DNA of 64,000 bases. It comes from Hyphomicrobiales bacterium (GTDB lineage Bacteria > Pseudomonadota > Alphaproteobacteria > Rhizobiales > Rhizobiaceae). Of this stretch, positions 39,169-48,817 are shown in pieces. The notes under the pieces are model-generated. The model saw only the letters and a program-made list of their open reading frames with translations, was not told where the DNA came from and did no database searches. The translations under genes and the position numbers were made by a program. How positions within the stretch are numbered: the first letter of the stretch is position 1; each line of letters opens with the position of its first letter. The DNA lies in NCBI GenBank assembly GCA_900470195.1, contig UEIJ01000023.1, positions 62,001 through 126,000 on the forward strand, in the 5' to 3' direction.

Positions 39169-41823
39169 ATGAACGTCGTCGTCGTCGAATCGCCTGCCAA
39201 GGCAAAAACCATCAATAAATATCTTGGTTCGAACTATAAGGTTCTAGCCTCGTTCGGTCATGTGCGAGACTTGCCAGCTAAAGACGGCTCGGTTCGCCCC
39301 GACGAAGATTTTGCAATGTCGTGGGAGGTGGATAGCAACTCTTCCAAGCGCCTGGCAGATATCGTTAAAGCGCTCAAGGACAGCGACGGCATCATTCTCG
39401 CGACCGACCCGGATCGCGAAGGCGAAGCTATTTCATGGCACGTGCTCGAAGTGCTTAACCAGAAAAAGGCGCTCAAGGGCAAAACGGTCAAGCGGGTGGC
39501 ATTCAATGCCATCACCAAGAAAGCTGTTCTCGATGCCATTGCCAATCCGCGTGATATCGATGAACCTCTGGTCGATGCCTATCTGGCTCGCCGTGCATTG
39601 GATTATCTCGTCGGTTTCACGCTTTCGCCCGTTCTGTGGCGCAAACTGCCGGGCGCGCGTTCCGCTGGGCGCGTTCAGTCGGTGGCGCTCCGCCTCGTCG
39701 CGGATCGCGAATCGGAGATCGAGCGCTTCATCCGTGAGGAATATTGGAACATTGCCGCGCTGTTGAAGACGCCGCGCAATGACAGTTTTACTGCCCGACT
39801 GACCGCTGTTGACGGCAAGAAGCTCGGCAAGCTCGATATCAAGAATGGCGAACAGGCAACTGCCATTCGCACAATGCTGGAAGGCGCAAGCTTCAAGGCG
39901 CTTTCGGTCGAAGCAAAGCCTACCAAGCGAAATCCGGGACCGCCTTTCACCACATCCACCTTGCAGCAGGCCGCTTCCGGCCAGCTTGGGTTTTCCGCAT
40001 CGCGGACCATGCAGGTGGCGCAGCGGCTTTATGAAGGCGTTGATATAGGCGGCGAGACTGCCGGTCTGATCACCTATATGCGTACCGATGGCGTGCAGAT
40101 GGCTCCGGAAGCAATCAACGCCGCCCGCGATGCCATCGGCAAAAGCTTTGGCGCAAAATATGTGCCGGAAAAGCCGCGCTATTATTCCAGCAAGGCCAAG
40201 AACGCACAGGAAGCGCACGAAGCTATCCGGCCAACTGATTTCTCGCGGCATCCGAAGGATGTGCGCCGCTATCTCGATGACGATCAGGCACGGCTTTATG
40301 AATTGATCTGGAAGCGCGCCATTGCGAGCCAGATGCAGGCTGCCGATATCGAGCGCACCACCGTCGACATCGAGGCGGTCAATGGCTCGCGTTCGGCCAT
40401 GCTGCGGGCCAATGGATCGGTTACCAAGTTCGATGGCTTCCTCGCCGCTTATATGGATCATCGCGAGGAAGAAGACGACGACGAGGATAGCGCAAAGCTT
40501 CCGGAAATTCGTTCAGGCGAGGCCTTGGCACGTGAGAAGATCGATGCGACTCAGCATTCGACCGAACCACCGCCGCGCTATTCGGAAGCTTCGCTCATCA
40601 AGAAGATGGAAGAACTCGGCATCGGACGTCCTTCGACTTATGCCGCCACGCTGGCCACACTGCGCGACCGAGAATATATCACGATCGACAAGCGCAAGCT
40701 CATTCCAGAACCGAAGGGTCGTCTGGTTACGGCCTTCCTTGAAAGCTTCTTCGAGCGCTATGTGGAATATGATTTCACGGCTGACCTTGAGGAAAAGCTC
40801 GATCTCATTTCCGACGGCAAGCTTTCGTGGAAAGATGTCCTGCGCGATTTCTGGCGCGACTTCTCCGGCTCCGTCGATGACATCAAGGAACTGCGCGTCA
40901 CCAATGTTCTCGATGCCCTGAATGAAGAGCTGGCGCCGCTGGTGTTCCCGGCGCGCGAGGATGGCAGTGATCCGCGCTCATGCCCGACATGCGGTACTGG
41001 CACCCTGTCGTTGAAGCTTGGCAAATACGGTGCTTTCGTCGGCTGTTCCAACTATCCGGAATGTAAATATACGCGTCAGCTCGGCGGTGACGCCAATGGC
41101 GAAGCTGCGGCTGCGGATGAACCGAAATCGCTCGGCAAGGATCCGTTCACCGGTGAGGAAATCACTGCACGGACGGGACGTTTCGGCCCCTACGTTCAGC
41201 GCGGCGAAGGCAAGGAAGCCAAGCGCGCCAGCCTTCCCAAAGGCTGGACAGTCGATGCGCTCGACCACGAAAAGGCCGTTGCACTTCTGTCCCTGCCGCG
41301 TGATATCGGGCAGCACCCGGAAACCGGCAAGATGATTTCCGCCGGTATCGGACGCTATGGTCCTTATGTCAGCCATGACGGCACTTTCGCCAATCTGGAG
41401 AATGCCGAAGAAGTGTTCTCCGTCGGCCTTAACCGCGCCGTATCCGTTCTGGCCGACAAACAATCGAAGGGTGGTCGTGGGCGTTCCACACCGGCAGCAC
41501 TGGCGACGCTTGGCGATCATCCCGAGGGCGGTTCAATCACCGTTCGCGACGGTCGGTATGGACCCTATGTCAACTGGGGCAAGGTCAACGCCACCTTGCC
41601 GAAGGGTAAGGACCCGGCCAATGTCACACTGGATGAAGCACTGGCACTGATTACCGAGAAGGCTGGTTCTTCCAAAAGCAAAAAGGCCCCTGCCCGGAAA
41701 GCTTCGGCCAGCACGGAAAAGAAAGCTGCTGCAAAGAAGCCTGCGGCCAAGAAGGCACCTGCAAAAGCCAAGTCGACAGCCAAGCCGAAAGCCAGATCCA
41801 AGGCCGAGGCGGCAGGGGAGTAA
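39169..41823 (+). CDS. topA: DNA topoisomerase I
   Basis: An 884-residue type IA topoisomerase that relaxes negative supercoils. It opens with the Toprim domain ('VVVESPAKAKTINKYLG', 'LATDPDREGEAISWH'). The active-site tyrosine is Tyr303 in 'GLITYMRTDG'. One C-terminal zinc ribbon ('CPTCGTGTLSL' with 'CSNYPECKYT') is followed by repeated 'GRYGPYV' modules and a Lys/Ala-rich basic tail of about 50 residues that probably binds DNA or RNA polymerase. No good ribosome site precedes the ATG. It is the first gene of a topA-rnr-DUF983-NUDIX-MFS run. Confidence 0.97.
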   Translation: MNVVVVESPAKAKTINKYLGSNYKVLASFGHVRDLPAKDGSVRPDEDFAMSWEVDSNSSKRLADIVKALKDSDGIILATDPDREGEAISWHVLEVLNQKKALKGKTVKRVAFNAITKKAVLDAIANPRDIDEPLVDAYLARRALDYLVGFTLSPVLWRKLPGARSAGRVQSVALRLVADRESEIERFIREEYWNIAALLKTPRNDSFTARLTAVDGKKLGKLDIKNGEQATAIRTMLEGASFKALSVEAKPTKRNPGPPFTTSTLQQAASGQLGFSASRTMQVAQRLYEGVDIGGETAGLITYMRTDGVQMAPEAINAARDAIGKSFGAKYVPEKPRYYSSKAKNAQEAHEAIRPTDFSRHPKDVRRYLDDDQARLYELIWKRAIASQMQAADIERTTVDIEAVNGSRSAMLRANGSVTKFDGFLAAYMDHREEEDDDEDSAKLPEIRSGEALAREKIDATQHSTEPPPRYSEASLIKKMEELGIGRPSTYAATLATLRDREYITIDKRKLIPEPKGRLVTAFLESFFERYVEYDFTADLEEKLDLISDGKLSWKDVLRDFWRDFSGSVDDIKELRVTNVLDALNEELAPLVFPAREDGSDPRSCPTCGTGTLSLKLGKYGAFVGCSNYPECKYTRQLGGDANGEAAAADEPKSLGKDPFTGEEITARTGRFGPYVQRGEGKEAKRASLPKGWTVDALDHEKAVALLSLPRDIGQHPETGKMISAGIGRYGPYVSHDGTFANLENAEEVFSVGLNRAVSVLADKQSKGGRGRSTPAALATLGDHPEGGSITVRDGRYGPYVNWGKVNATLPKGKDPANVTLDEALALITEKAGSSKSKKAPARKASASTEKKAAAKKPAAKKAPAKAKSTAKPKARSKAEAAGE

Positions 41824-41826
41824 CAA

Positions 41827-44190
41827 TTGGCACGCCGTTTTTCCAAATCCGATACCGGTCGGTCCGCACGGACCGAACGGCGTGCAGCCAAAGCAAAATC
41901 CGCCGAGGGGAAAAACGATCCCCATGCGTTTCTGCCAACCCGCGAAGAGGTTCTCAAATATATTGAGGACAACCCCGACCGGGCGGGCAAGCGCGAGCTG
42001 GCGAAAGCTTTCAACATCAAGGGCGATGCGCGGGTCTATCTGAAAGACCTTCTGCGTGAACTTTCTGACGAGGGTCTTGTTGAAAAACGTGCCCGCAAAT
42101 TGTCCCGCCCCGGTGCACTGCCTGCCGTCACCGTGCTTGACGTTACCGGGCGCGACGAAGATGGCGGTTTGCTCGCACGCCCGTCGGAATGGGATGAAGC
42201 CGGTCATGGCAAGCCACCCGTCGTCCTGATCCGCCGCACCCGACTTAACAAAGCTTCTGAAGGCGGTCCAGCTGTCGGCGTGGGAGATCGCGTTCTGGCG
42301 AAAATATTCCGCAATGAGGATCGCGACGGCCCGGACTACACCGCCCGCGTAATGAAGCGCCTTGAGCATCGCACGAATGCGGTGCTCGGTATTGTGCGCA
42401 AGCTCGGCAACGGTGAATGGCGGCTTGACCCGGTAAACCGCAAGCAGCCGGAAGTGCAACTCGATCCGGGACATCTGGAAAATGCCGAAGCCGGGGACCT
42501 CGTCGAAGTAGACCTGATTTCCTCGCGTCGTCAGGGATTGCCGCGCGGCAAGGTTCGCCAAGTGGTCGGTTCGATCGACAGTGAAAAAGCCCTGTCGATG
42601 ATTGCCATTCACGAGCATGAAATTCCGCATATTTTCCCGGCTGAAGCGTTGAGTGAAGCAGACGCCGCCAAAGCAGCGACGATGGAAGGCCGCGAAGACT
42701 GGCGCGAAGTACCACTTCTCACCATCGATCCAGCTGATGCCAAGGATCATGACGATGCGGTCTATGCAGAGCCGGACAAGGACCCCGAGAATCCGGGCGG
42801 TCAGATTGTCATCGTAGCAATTGCCGATGTCGCTGCCTATGTCCGTCCCGATTCTGCGCTTGATCGTGAAGCCCAAAAACGCGGCAACTCGGTCTATTTT
42901 CCGGATCGCGTCGTACCGATGCTGCCCGAGAGGATCTCGAACAATCTCTGTTCGCTGCGTGAACTGGAAGATCGCCCTGCACTTGCCGTCCGTATGGTTT
43001 TTGCAGCGGATGGACGCAAGAAATCGCACAAGTTCCATCGTATCATGATGAAATCGGCGGCGAAGCTGGCCTATTCGCAGGCGCAGGCTGCAATTGACGG
43101 TGCGCCGGATGACAAGACTGCGCCCATTCTCGACAGCATCCTGAAACCGCTGTGGAACGCCTATGCCGTGTTGAAGCGCGGGCGCGACGCGCGCGAACCG
43201 CTGGAACTCGATCTGCCGGAAAAGAAAATCCTGCTGACGCCGGACGGCAAGGTCGACAAGGTGATCGTCCCCGAACGGCTTGATGCGCACAAGCTCATCG
43301 AAGAGTTCATGATCCAGGCGAACGTCGCCGCCGCTGAAACATTGGAAGCGCGCCGTCAGCCGCTTATTTTCCGCATTCACGACGCCCCGGCGCTGGCCAA
43401 GCAGGAAACCCTGCGTGAATTTCTGCGCACACTTGATCTCAGCCTCGCCAAGGGAGCAGAATTACAGCCAGCGCAGTTCAATCGGATTCTTGAAGCCGTC
43501 GAAGGCTCCGATCATCAGGAACTGGTCAATCAGGTCGTGCTACGTACACAAAGCCAGGCAGAGTACAGCCCAGATAATATCGGACATTTCGGCCTGCATT
43601 TGCGCCGCTATGCACATTTCACGTCGCCCATCCGCCGCTATGCCGACCTTATCGTTCATCGCGCGCTGATCAAGGCCCTGAGCCTCGGCAGCGATGGTCT
43701 TACGACCGACGAGGAAGCTCATCTGGAGGAAATCTCTGCGCTGATCTCCTCAACCGAGCGACGCGCCATGCTGGCCGAACGGGAAACGGTAGATCGTCTT
43801 ATCGCTCATTTCCTCGCCGCGCATCTCGGTGATGAATATGAGGGGCGCGTTACAGGCGTTACACGGGCTGGCCTTTTCGTGAACCTTGCGACATATGGCG
43901 CGGATGGGCTGGTGCCCATTTCAACTTTGGGTCATGAATACTATCTATATGACGAAGCGAACCACGCGATTGTCGGCGAGCGGAGCGGTAAAGGCTTCCG
44001 GCTCGGTGATACTGTAACGGTTCGGCTGGTAGAAGCGCTCCCCGTCGCGGGCGCGCTTCGTTTTGAGATGGTTTCGGAACCGCATCCTCTGCCAATGTCG
44101 ACCCGCTCGCATCACAAGGCAAGCCGGACGATGCGTGGACGGAGGGGTAAACCCGCGGGTATTCCGCGTCAGAAGAGAAGAGGTCGCTGA
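41827..44190 (+). CDS. rnr: Ribonuclease R
   Basis: A 787-residue 3'-5' exoribonuclease that degrades structured RNA and defective tRNA/rRNA. The N-terminal winged helix ('REEVLKYIEDNPDRAGKREL') is followed by cold-shock domains and the RNB core with the catalytic 'TIDPADAKDHDDAVYAE'. 'YAHFTSPIRRYADLIVHRAL', an S1 domain and a basic tail ('RRGKPAGIPRQKRRGR') complete it. The start is a TTG three bases after the topA stop, with no ATG nearby, which suggests low or coupled initiation. Its stop overlaps the next start. Confidence 0.95.
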   Translation: MARRFSKSDTGRSARTERRAAKAKSAEGKNDPHAFLPTREEVLKYIEDNPDRAGKRELAKAFNIKGDARVYLKDLLRELSDEGLVEKRARKLSRPGALPAVTVLDVTGRDEDGGLLARPSEWDEAGHGKPPVVLIRRTRLNKASEGGPAVGVGDRVLAKIFRNEDRDGPDYTARVMKRLEHRTNAVLGIVRKLGNGEWRLDPVNRKQPEVQLDPGHLENAEAGDLVEVDLISSRRQGLPRGKVRQVVGSIDSEKALSMIAIHEHEIPHIFPAEALSEADAAKAATMEGREDWREVPLLTIDPADAKDHDDAVYAEPDKDPENPGGQIVIVAIADVAAYVRPDSALDREAQKRGNSVYFPDRVVPMLPERISNNLCSLRELEDRPALAVRMVFAADGRKKSHKFHRIMMKSAAKLAYSQAQAAIDGAPDDKTAPILDSILKPLWNAYAVLKRGRDAREPLELDLPEKKILLTPDGKVDKVIVPERLDAHKLIEEFMIQANVAAAETLEARRQPLIFRIHDAPALAKQETLREFLRTLDLSLAKGAELQPAQFNRILEAVEGSDHQELVNQVVLRTQSQAEYSPDNIGHFGLHLRRYAHFTSPIRRYADLIVHRALIKALSLGSDGLTTDEEAHLEEISALISSTERRAMLAERETVDRLIAHFLAAHLGDEYEGRVTGVTRAGLFVNLATYGADGLVPISTLGHEYYLYDEANHAIVGERSGKGFRLGDTVTVRLVEALPVAGALRFEMVSEPHPLPMSTRSHHKASRTMRGRRGKPAGIPRQKRRGR

Positions 44191-44651
44191 TGAGCACGCT
44201 AGAGGCCAATTCCGCGCAAAATGTACAGGTTTTCGGTGGCGACAGCCCCAGAGCCGCCCACCCAAAGCGTCCTTTGGGCGAAGCGATGTGGCGGGGCTTT
44301 CGCGGACGTTGTCCGCATTGCGGTGAAGGAAAGCTGTTCCGGGCCTTTGTGAAGCCGGTGGCGCAATGTTCCGTGTGTGGTGAAGACTATACGGAACAAC
44401 GCGCTGACGATCTTCCCGCCTACCTGACCATTTTGATCGTCGGACACGTGGTCGTCGGCGCCTTCATGGGCGTTGAAGCAACCACCAATCTGCCGCTTTG
44501 GGCTCATATGGCGATCTGGGGTCCTCTGACCGTGATCATGTCGCTGCTGCTTTTGCAGCCGATCAAGGGAGCGACCATCGGGCTGCAATGGGCGCTCTAC
44601 ATGCATGGTTTCGGAGGGAAAGGTGAAGGCGAATTTGGCGACGTGACTTAA
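44190..44651 (+). CDS. DUF983 family membrane protein
   Basis: A 153-residue protein with a zinc-ribbon-like start ('RGRCPHCGEGKLFRAFVK', then 'CSVCGEDYTEQRADDLPAY'), followed by two or more hydrophobic helices ('LTILIVGHVVVGAFMGVE' and 'MAIWGPLTVIMSLLLLQPI'). This is the DUF983 pattern. The family is associated with respiratory chains in some bacteria, but its function is unknown. Its ATG overlaps the rnr stop. Confidence 0.9.
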   Translation: MSTLEANSAQNVQVFGGDSPRAAHPKRPLGEAMWRGFRGRCPHCGEGKLFRAFVKPVAQCSVCGEDYTEQRADDLPAYLTILIVGHVVVGAFMGVEATTNLPLWAHMAIWGPLTVIMSLLLLQPIKGATIGLQWALYMHGFGGKGEGEFGDVT

Positions 44652-44660
44652 GCGTCACCC

Positions 44661-45401
44661 ATGACCGCCATGAATCAGCATCCATCCTCACCAACCAAAG
44701 CACCAAAAGCTTTGCGTCCACGCGATGCCGCATCATTGCTGCTTGTCGACAGGTCCGGCAGCAAGCCGCGCATTCTTATGGGCCGACGTCATGCCAGCCT
44801 TGTTTTCATGCCCGGCAAGTTCGTCTTTCCCGGCGGTCGGGCAGACCCAATGGATGGCGCTATAACTGCAACGACAGAATTGCATGACAATGATATTGCC
44901 AAGCTGATGGCAGGCATGGGGGCCCGTGCGTCGCTGCGCCGTGCCCGGGCGCTCGGCCTATGCGCCATCCGCGAGACCTTTGAAGAAACCGGCCTTCGTA
45001 TAGGGCAAGCTGCATCGACACCGATTACGTTCCCTGCGCATCGCGACTGGGCCGCGTTCCTCGACGACGGTACAATTCCGGCGCTGAGCAGCCTGCGTTA
45101 TTTTGCCCGTGCGGTAACGCCTCCGGATAATGTCCGTCGTTTCGATACTCGCTTTTTTATGGCATTTCGCGATCATATACCGGAACTTGACGGACAACCG
45201 CTCGTTCCAAGCGGGGAACTGGAGGATCTGGACTGGGTTTCGATCGACCAAATCGATAAGCGGGACGTCCCTCATATCACCCAGGCAATTCTGAAAGAAG
45301 CGCACGCGCTTCTGACAGAAGCCGACTTTGAACTGCCTGCCACCTTGCCGGTGGTACAATTTTGCAAGCGGCATGGCCGCTTTGTCCGCGAAGTGATCTG
45401 A
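44661..45401 (+). CDS. NUDIX hydrolase
   Basis: A 246-residue pyrophosphohydrolase. The Nudix box is split around an insertion: 'FPGGRADPMDG' and, after about 35 residues, 'AIRETFEETGLRIG' with the metal-binding REtfEE. Such enzymes hydrolyse nucleoside diphosphates linked to other moieties, often CoA or ADP-ribose derivatives. The substrate here is not clear. It follows the DUF983 gene by nine bases and precedes the MFS gene by five, so it belongs to the same operon. Confidence 0.85.
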   Translation: MTAMNQHPSSPTKAPKALRPRDAASLLLVDRSGSKPRILMGRRHASLVFMPGKFVFPGGRADPMDGAITATTELHDNDIAKLMAGMGARASLRRARALGLCAIRETFEETGLRIGQAASTPITFPAHRDWAAFLDDGTIPALSSLRYFARAVTPPDNVRRFDTRFFMAFRDHIPELDGQPLVPSGELEDLDWVSIDQIDKRDVPHITQAILKEAHALLTEADFELPATLPVVQFCKRHGRFVREVI

Positions 45402-45406
45402 ACTCC

Positions 45407-46618
45407 ATGAATCAAGAAATTCAATCCGCCGATCTTGTCCCGCAAGAACCGGGCGGCGGGCCAGCAGAGGGCCAGATGCACTGGCGTTCGCTCGCAGCGG
45501 CCATAGCTACAATCAGCGCGGTTGGCGCAGCTATAGGCCTGGGCATCCCATTGCTCAGCGTTCTTCTTGAGAGTCGCGGCCATTCTGCAAGCCTGATCGG
45601 CGCCAATACCGCTGTTGCGGGCCTGGCTTCGATCGTTGCCGCCCCGCTTGCCGCCCCAATCGCTGCGCGACTTGGCGTGGTCAAGGCGATCTTCCTTATG
45701 CTTATCATCGGAAGCGGCGCTTTTCTCGGCTTTCACTTTTTTCAACCGCTTTGGGCTTGGTTCGCGCTACGCATCGTTCTGCATTTCGCACTGACGGTAC
45801 TTTTCGTTCTGTCCGAATACTGGATAAACGCCTCAGCACCGCCGGAAAAACGCGGGCTTGTGCTTGGAATCTATTCGACATCCCTTTCTCTGGGCTTTGC
45901 GCTTGGGCCATGGCTGTTCTCAAAGATTGGAAGCACGGGAGGCGTGCCCTTTTATGTTGGCTTTGCCATCATCATGATCGCCCTCATACCGGTCGCAATC
46001 GCGTGGCGTGACAGCCCCGATTTCGAGGAAGGCGAACATGTTCCCTTCCTGCCTTTCATCTTCGCCGTTCCAACAGCGACCATGGCCGTTTTCGTTTTCG
46101 GTGCCGTGGAAACCGGTGGCTTTGCCCTCTTTCCGGTCTTCGGCGCGCGTATTGGCTATCCGGAAGCCGATGCAGCCCTGCTGCTTACGATGATCGGACT
46201 TGGCAATGTTCTGATGCAGATTCCGCTCGGCATTGTCAGCGACCGTATTTCTGATCGTCGCAAGCTCCTGCTTTTCTGCGCCACGACAGGCCTTATCGGC
46301 ATGATCGCGCTGCCCTATCTCATGCAGCACTGGTATTTGATGGCGGCCATCCTATTCCTGTGGGGCGGCGTCGTCGCCGGCCTCTACACGATCGGCCTCG
46401 CGCATCTCGGTTCGGAGCTGACAGGGCGCGAGCTGGCGTCCGCAAATGCCGCGTTTGTGTTCTGCTATGCCATCGGCATGCTTGCCGGACCGCAGGCCGT
46501 CGGCGTCGGCATGGACATGCTGGGTCCCAAAGGATTCCCGATGACTCTTGGCGTGTTTTTTGCCGCATATGCACTCTTTGCAGCAGGAAGACTGCTTTTG
46601 CGGAAGAAGCAGGCTTGA
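45407..46618 (+). CDS. MFS transporter
   Basis: A 403-residue inner-membrane transporter with about 12 hydrophobic helices. The family loop motif appears as 'GIVSDRISDRRKLLLF' between helices in the second half. 'LGIYSTSLSLGFALGPWLFS' is typical of the first half. It resembles the YcaD/UPF0226 branch of putative exporters, but the substrate is unknown. It starts five bases after the NUDIX stop. A GTG/ATG upstream inside the NUDIX gene is rejected. Confidence 0.85.
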   Translation: MNQEIQSADLVPQEPGGGPAEGQMHWRSLAAAIATISAVGAAIGLGIPLLSVLLESRGHSASLIGANTAVAGLASIVAAPLAAPIAARLGVVKAIFLMLIIGSGAFLGFHFFQPLWAWFALRIVLHFALTVLFVLSEYWINASAPPEKRGLVLGIYSTSLSLGFALGPWLFSKIGSTGGVPFYVGFAIIMIALIPVAIAWRDSPDFEEGEHVPFLPFIFAVPTATMAVFVFGAVETGGFALFPVFGARIGYPEADAALLLTMIGLGNVLMQIPLGIVSDRISDRRKLLLFCATTGLIGMIALPYLMQHWYLMAAILFLWGGVVAGLYTIGLAHLGSELTGRELASANAAFVFCYAIGMLAGPQAVGVGMDMLGPKGFPMTLGVFFAAYALFAAGRLLLRKKQA

Positions 46619-46701
46619 CTTTTCGCTGTCAATACGTAGTGTCGCGCCAAATTTCCGCTGCCGGATGAGATTACCGGAATCGCTGGAGGTTTCCATCCAT
46701 T

Positions 46702-46749
46702 GAGCATGATCCCGAGAATTGGGAACCGGTTTTCGGCAAGGTCATGCTC
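46702..46749. repeat. Palindromic intergenic repeat, family 2, copy 1
   Basis: A 48-base near-palindrome with arms GAGCATGAT and GTCATGCTC around CCCGAGAATTGGGAACCGG. This is the common rhizobial element with the core GGGAACCGGTTTTCGG. It sits between the MFS gene and rpmG, so it could also end transcription of the operon. A diverged, longer relative is at 48901-49003. Confidence 0.85.
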
Positions 46750-46778
46750 CGGCAAAGATACAGAGCAGGTAATTCGAT

Positions 46779-46946
46779 ATGGCCAAGGCTACGACGATCA
46801 AGATCAAGCTTTTGTCGACCGCTGACACCGGCTTCTTCTACGTAACGAAGAAGAACAGCCGCACGATGACGGAAAAGATGACAAAGACCAAGTACGACCC
46901 GATTGCGCGCAAGCACGTCGAGTTCAAGGAAACGAAGATCAAGTAA
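46779..46946 (+). CDS. rpmG: 50S ribosomal protein L33
   Basis: A 55-residue ribosomal protein, too short for many gene finders. It starts '[20 protein letters not shown]' and continues with the usual lysine/threonine-rich '[20 protein letters not shown]' and ends 'FKETKIK'. The typical zinc-binding cysteines are absent, as in most proteobacterial L33 proteins. A strong terminator follows 40 bases later. Confidence 0.95.
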
Positions 46947-46985
46947 TTCGTTTCCGGTCGTCATCGACAAGACGATTGAAATAAA

Positions 46986-47009
46986 AAGCCGTCTCCTTCG
47001 AGACGGCTT
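46986..47009 (+). terminator. Terminator of rpmG
   Basis: Arms AAGCCGTCTC and GAGACGGCTT close on a four-base loop and are followed by TTTT. An A-run precedes it, so it may also serve pleD, which converges from the right. Confidence 0.9.
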
Positions 47010-47036
47010 TTTCGTTTCCTGCCCGTTGTTCAACTT

Positions 47037-48422
47037 TCAGGCGGCTGAGGAGACGATGCGATTTCGGCCCCCTTTTTTGGCCTGATAGAGCGCAGCATCA
47101 GTTCGCGAGAAGAGGGCATCGGCACTGTCTCCTATCAACCTCAATCCCGCAATGCCCATGCTAATGGTCAGATTGACCTTGTGCTTGCCGTTGGCGACAG
47201 AAAAGGGCGTCTCCAATACGGCGGCCCGGATTCGCTCAGCGACAATCCTTGCGGCCTCCACATCGCTGTCGGGAAGCACGACGACGAACTCCTCGCCGCC
47301 ATAGCGGCACAGCAGATCCATACCACGAATGTTCTTGCGCAGACGCGCCGCAAACTCGCGGAGAACATCATCACCGGAATCGTGCCCGAATTGATCGTTG
47401 ATGCGTTTGAAGTAATCAAAATCGAGCATGATGACAGATAGTGGCCGCTCCCGCCCCATGGCGCGGGTCAGCAGCACAGGCATATGTGTATCGAGATAGC
47501 GGCGATTGTGCAGCCCTGTCAGACTGTCCGTCACTGCCATGGTGATCGTGCGATTGAGGCTCTGCCGCAAAAGATCGTTATAGCATTTCCGTTTGATCTG
47601 GGTTCGCAAGCGTGCGAACAACTCCAGTTTTTCGAGCGGACGCATAAGGTAATCGTTCACGCCGAGCTCCAACGCACGAACGACGAGCGCCCCCTCGTCT
47701 TCCCGTACAACGAGAATGATCGGCACGAGCCGCGTGCGTTCGATGGTTCGCAATTGCGAGCACAGGCGAAGCGGATCATAATATGTGAAATTGGCTGAAA
47801 CGACGATACTGTCGTAATCGGTATCTATCGCCCGGATCAAGGCTGTGTTGGCATCGCTCGCCACGTCCACACGATAAGTTTCTCCCAGAATGACACGAAG
47901 GCGCGCTGCTGCGAGTTCATCCTCATCCACGATGAGAATACGGGCCACCTCCTCCTTATCGGCATAATTTCCGCCCATCTTGCTTGCCAGCAGCGTTTCC
48001 ACTTCCGCGTCCGCAACTGTGCCTGTCCGCTGGAAAAGCTCGTCAGAGACCAGCTTTAGCCGCGCCAGGCTTTTTACGCGCGACAGAAGCTGAAGATCGC
48101 TGACGGGCTTGGACAGAAAATCGTCGGCGCCAGCTTCAAGGCCCCGGATCTTGTCCTCCGCCCCATTGAGTGACGTCACTATGACGACGGGAATATTGGA
48201 AGTGCGAGGGTCGTCCTTCAAACGACGGCATACCTCAAAGCCGTCCATACCGGGCATCAATATGTCGAGGAGAACGACGTCGATCTGCCCTCCCAGGCAA
48301 ATCTCTATGGCTTCAGGGCCGCTATAAGCCGTGACGACCTCGTAATATTCGGAGAGAAGCCTTGCTTCGAGGAGCTTTACATTGGAATCCACATCGTCAA
48401 CGACGAGAATTCGTGCAGTCAT
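47037..48422 (-). CDS. pleD: Diguanylate cyclase response regulator PleD
   Basis: A 461-residue response regulator. Receiver 1 carries phospho-accepting Asp53 in 'VVLLDILMPGMDGFEV'. Receiver 2 (about residues 150-270) lacks the Asp ('SIVVSANFTYYDPLRL'), as in PleD, where it serves dimerisation. The GGDEF domain has the active 'RYGGEEFVV' and the inhibitory RGMD I-site five residues before it. It makes cyclic di-GMP to drive the motile-to-stalked type transition in alphaproteobacterial cell cycles. divK lies 23 bases upstream on the same strand, as is usual. Confidence 0.95.
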   Translation of the reverse strand: MTARILVVDDVDSNVKLLEARLLSEYYEVVTAYSGPEAIEICLGGQIDVVLLDILMPGMDGFEVCRRLKDDPRTSNIPVVIVTSLNGAEDKIRGLEAGADDFLSKPVSDLQLLSRVKSLARLKLVSDELFQRTGTVADAEVETLLASKMGGNYADKEEVARILIVDEDELAAARLRVILGETYRVDVASDANTALIRAIDTDYDSIVVSANFTYYDPLRLCSQLRTIERTRLVPIILVVREDEGALVVRALELGVNDYLMRPLEKLELFARLRTQIKRKCYNDLLRQSLNRTITMAVTDSLTGLHNRRYLDTHMPVLLTRAMGRERPLSVIMLDFDYFKRINDQFGHDSGDDVLREFAARLRKNIRGMDLLCRYGGEEFVVVLPDSDVEAARIVAERIRAAVLETPFSVANGKHKVNLTISMGIAGLRLIGDSADALFSRTDAALYQAKKGGRNRIVSSAA

Positions 48423-48445
48423 GATGCCCCTCGCCCTATTTCTCG

Positions 48446-48817
48446 CTAAGCGTCGCCCAGATAGGATTTGATTGTTTCTATAAAACGCGGCACCGATATC
48501 GGTTTGGATATATAGGCTTCACAGCCACCCTGCCGAATACGCTCCTCATCACCCTTCATGGCGAATGCCGTCACAGCGATAACCGGAATATGCCGTAACT
48601 CGCCGTCGTCCTTCAGCCATTTGGTGACTTCCAGCCCCGACACCTCGGGCAGCTGTATGTCCATGAGAATCAGATCAGGTCGATGCTCGCGCGCGAGGTC
48701 CAGCGCCTCAAGCCCGTTTCTCGTCCGTATGGTCTCATACCCGCTGGCTTCGATAAGATCGCGAAACAACTTCATATTGAGCTCGTTGTCTTCGACAATC
48801 ATCACGCTTTTCGGCAT
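48446..48817 (-). CDS. divK: Single-domain response regulator DivK
   Basis: A 123-residue receiver domain with phosphorylatable Asp53 ('[17 protein letters not shown]'), acidic pair Glu9-Asp10, switch Thr near 83 ('[15 protein letters not shown]') and Lys near 105 ('[10 protein letters not shown]'). DivK carries cell-polarity signals from the kinases PleC/DivJ/PdhS to CckA and so controls CtrA. It stands directly upstream of pleD and is probably co-transcribed with it. Confidence 0.95.
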   Translation of the reverse strand: MPKSVMIVEDNELNMKLFRDLIEASGYETIRTRNGLEALDLAREHRPDLILMDIQLPEVSGLEVTKWLKDDGELRHIPVIAVTAFAMKGDEERIRQGGCEAYISKPISVPRFIETIKSYLGDA

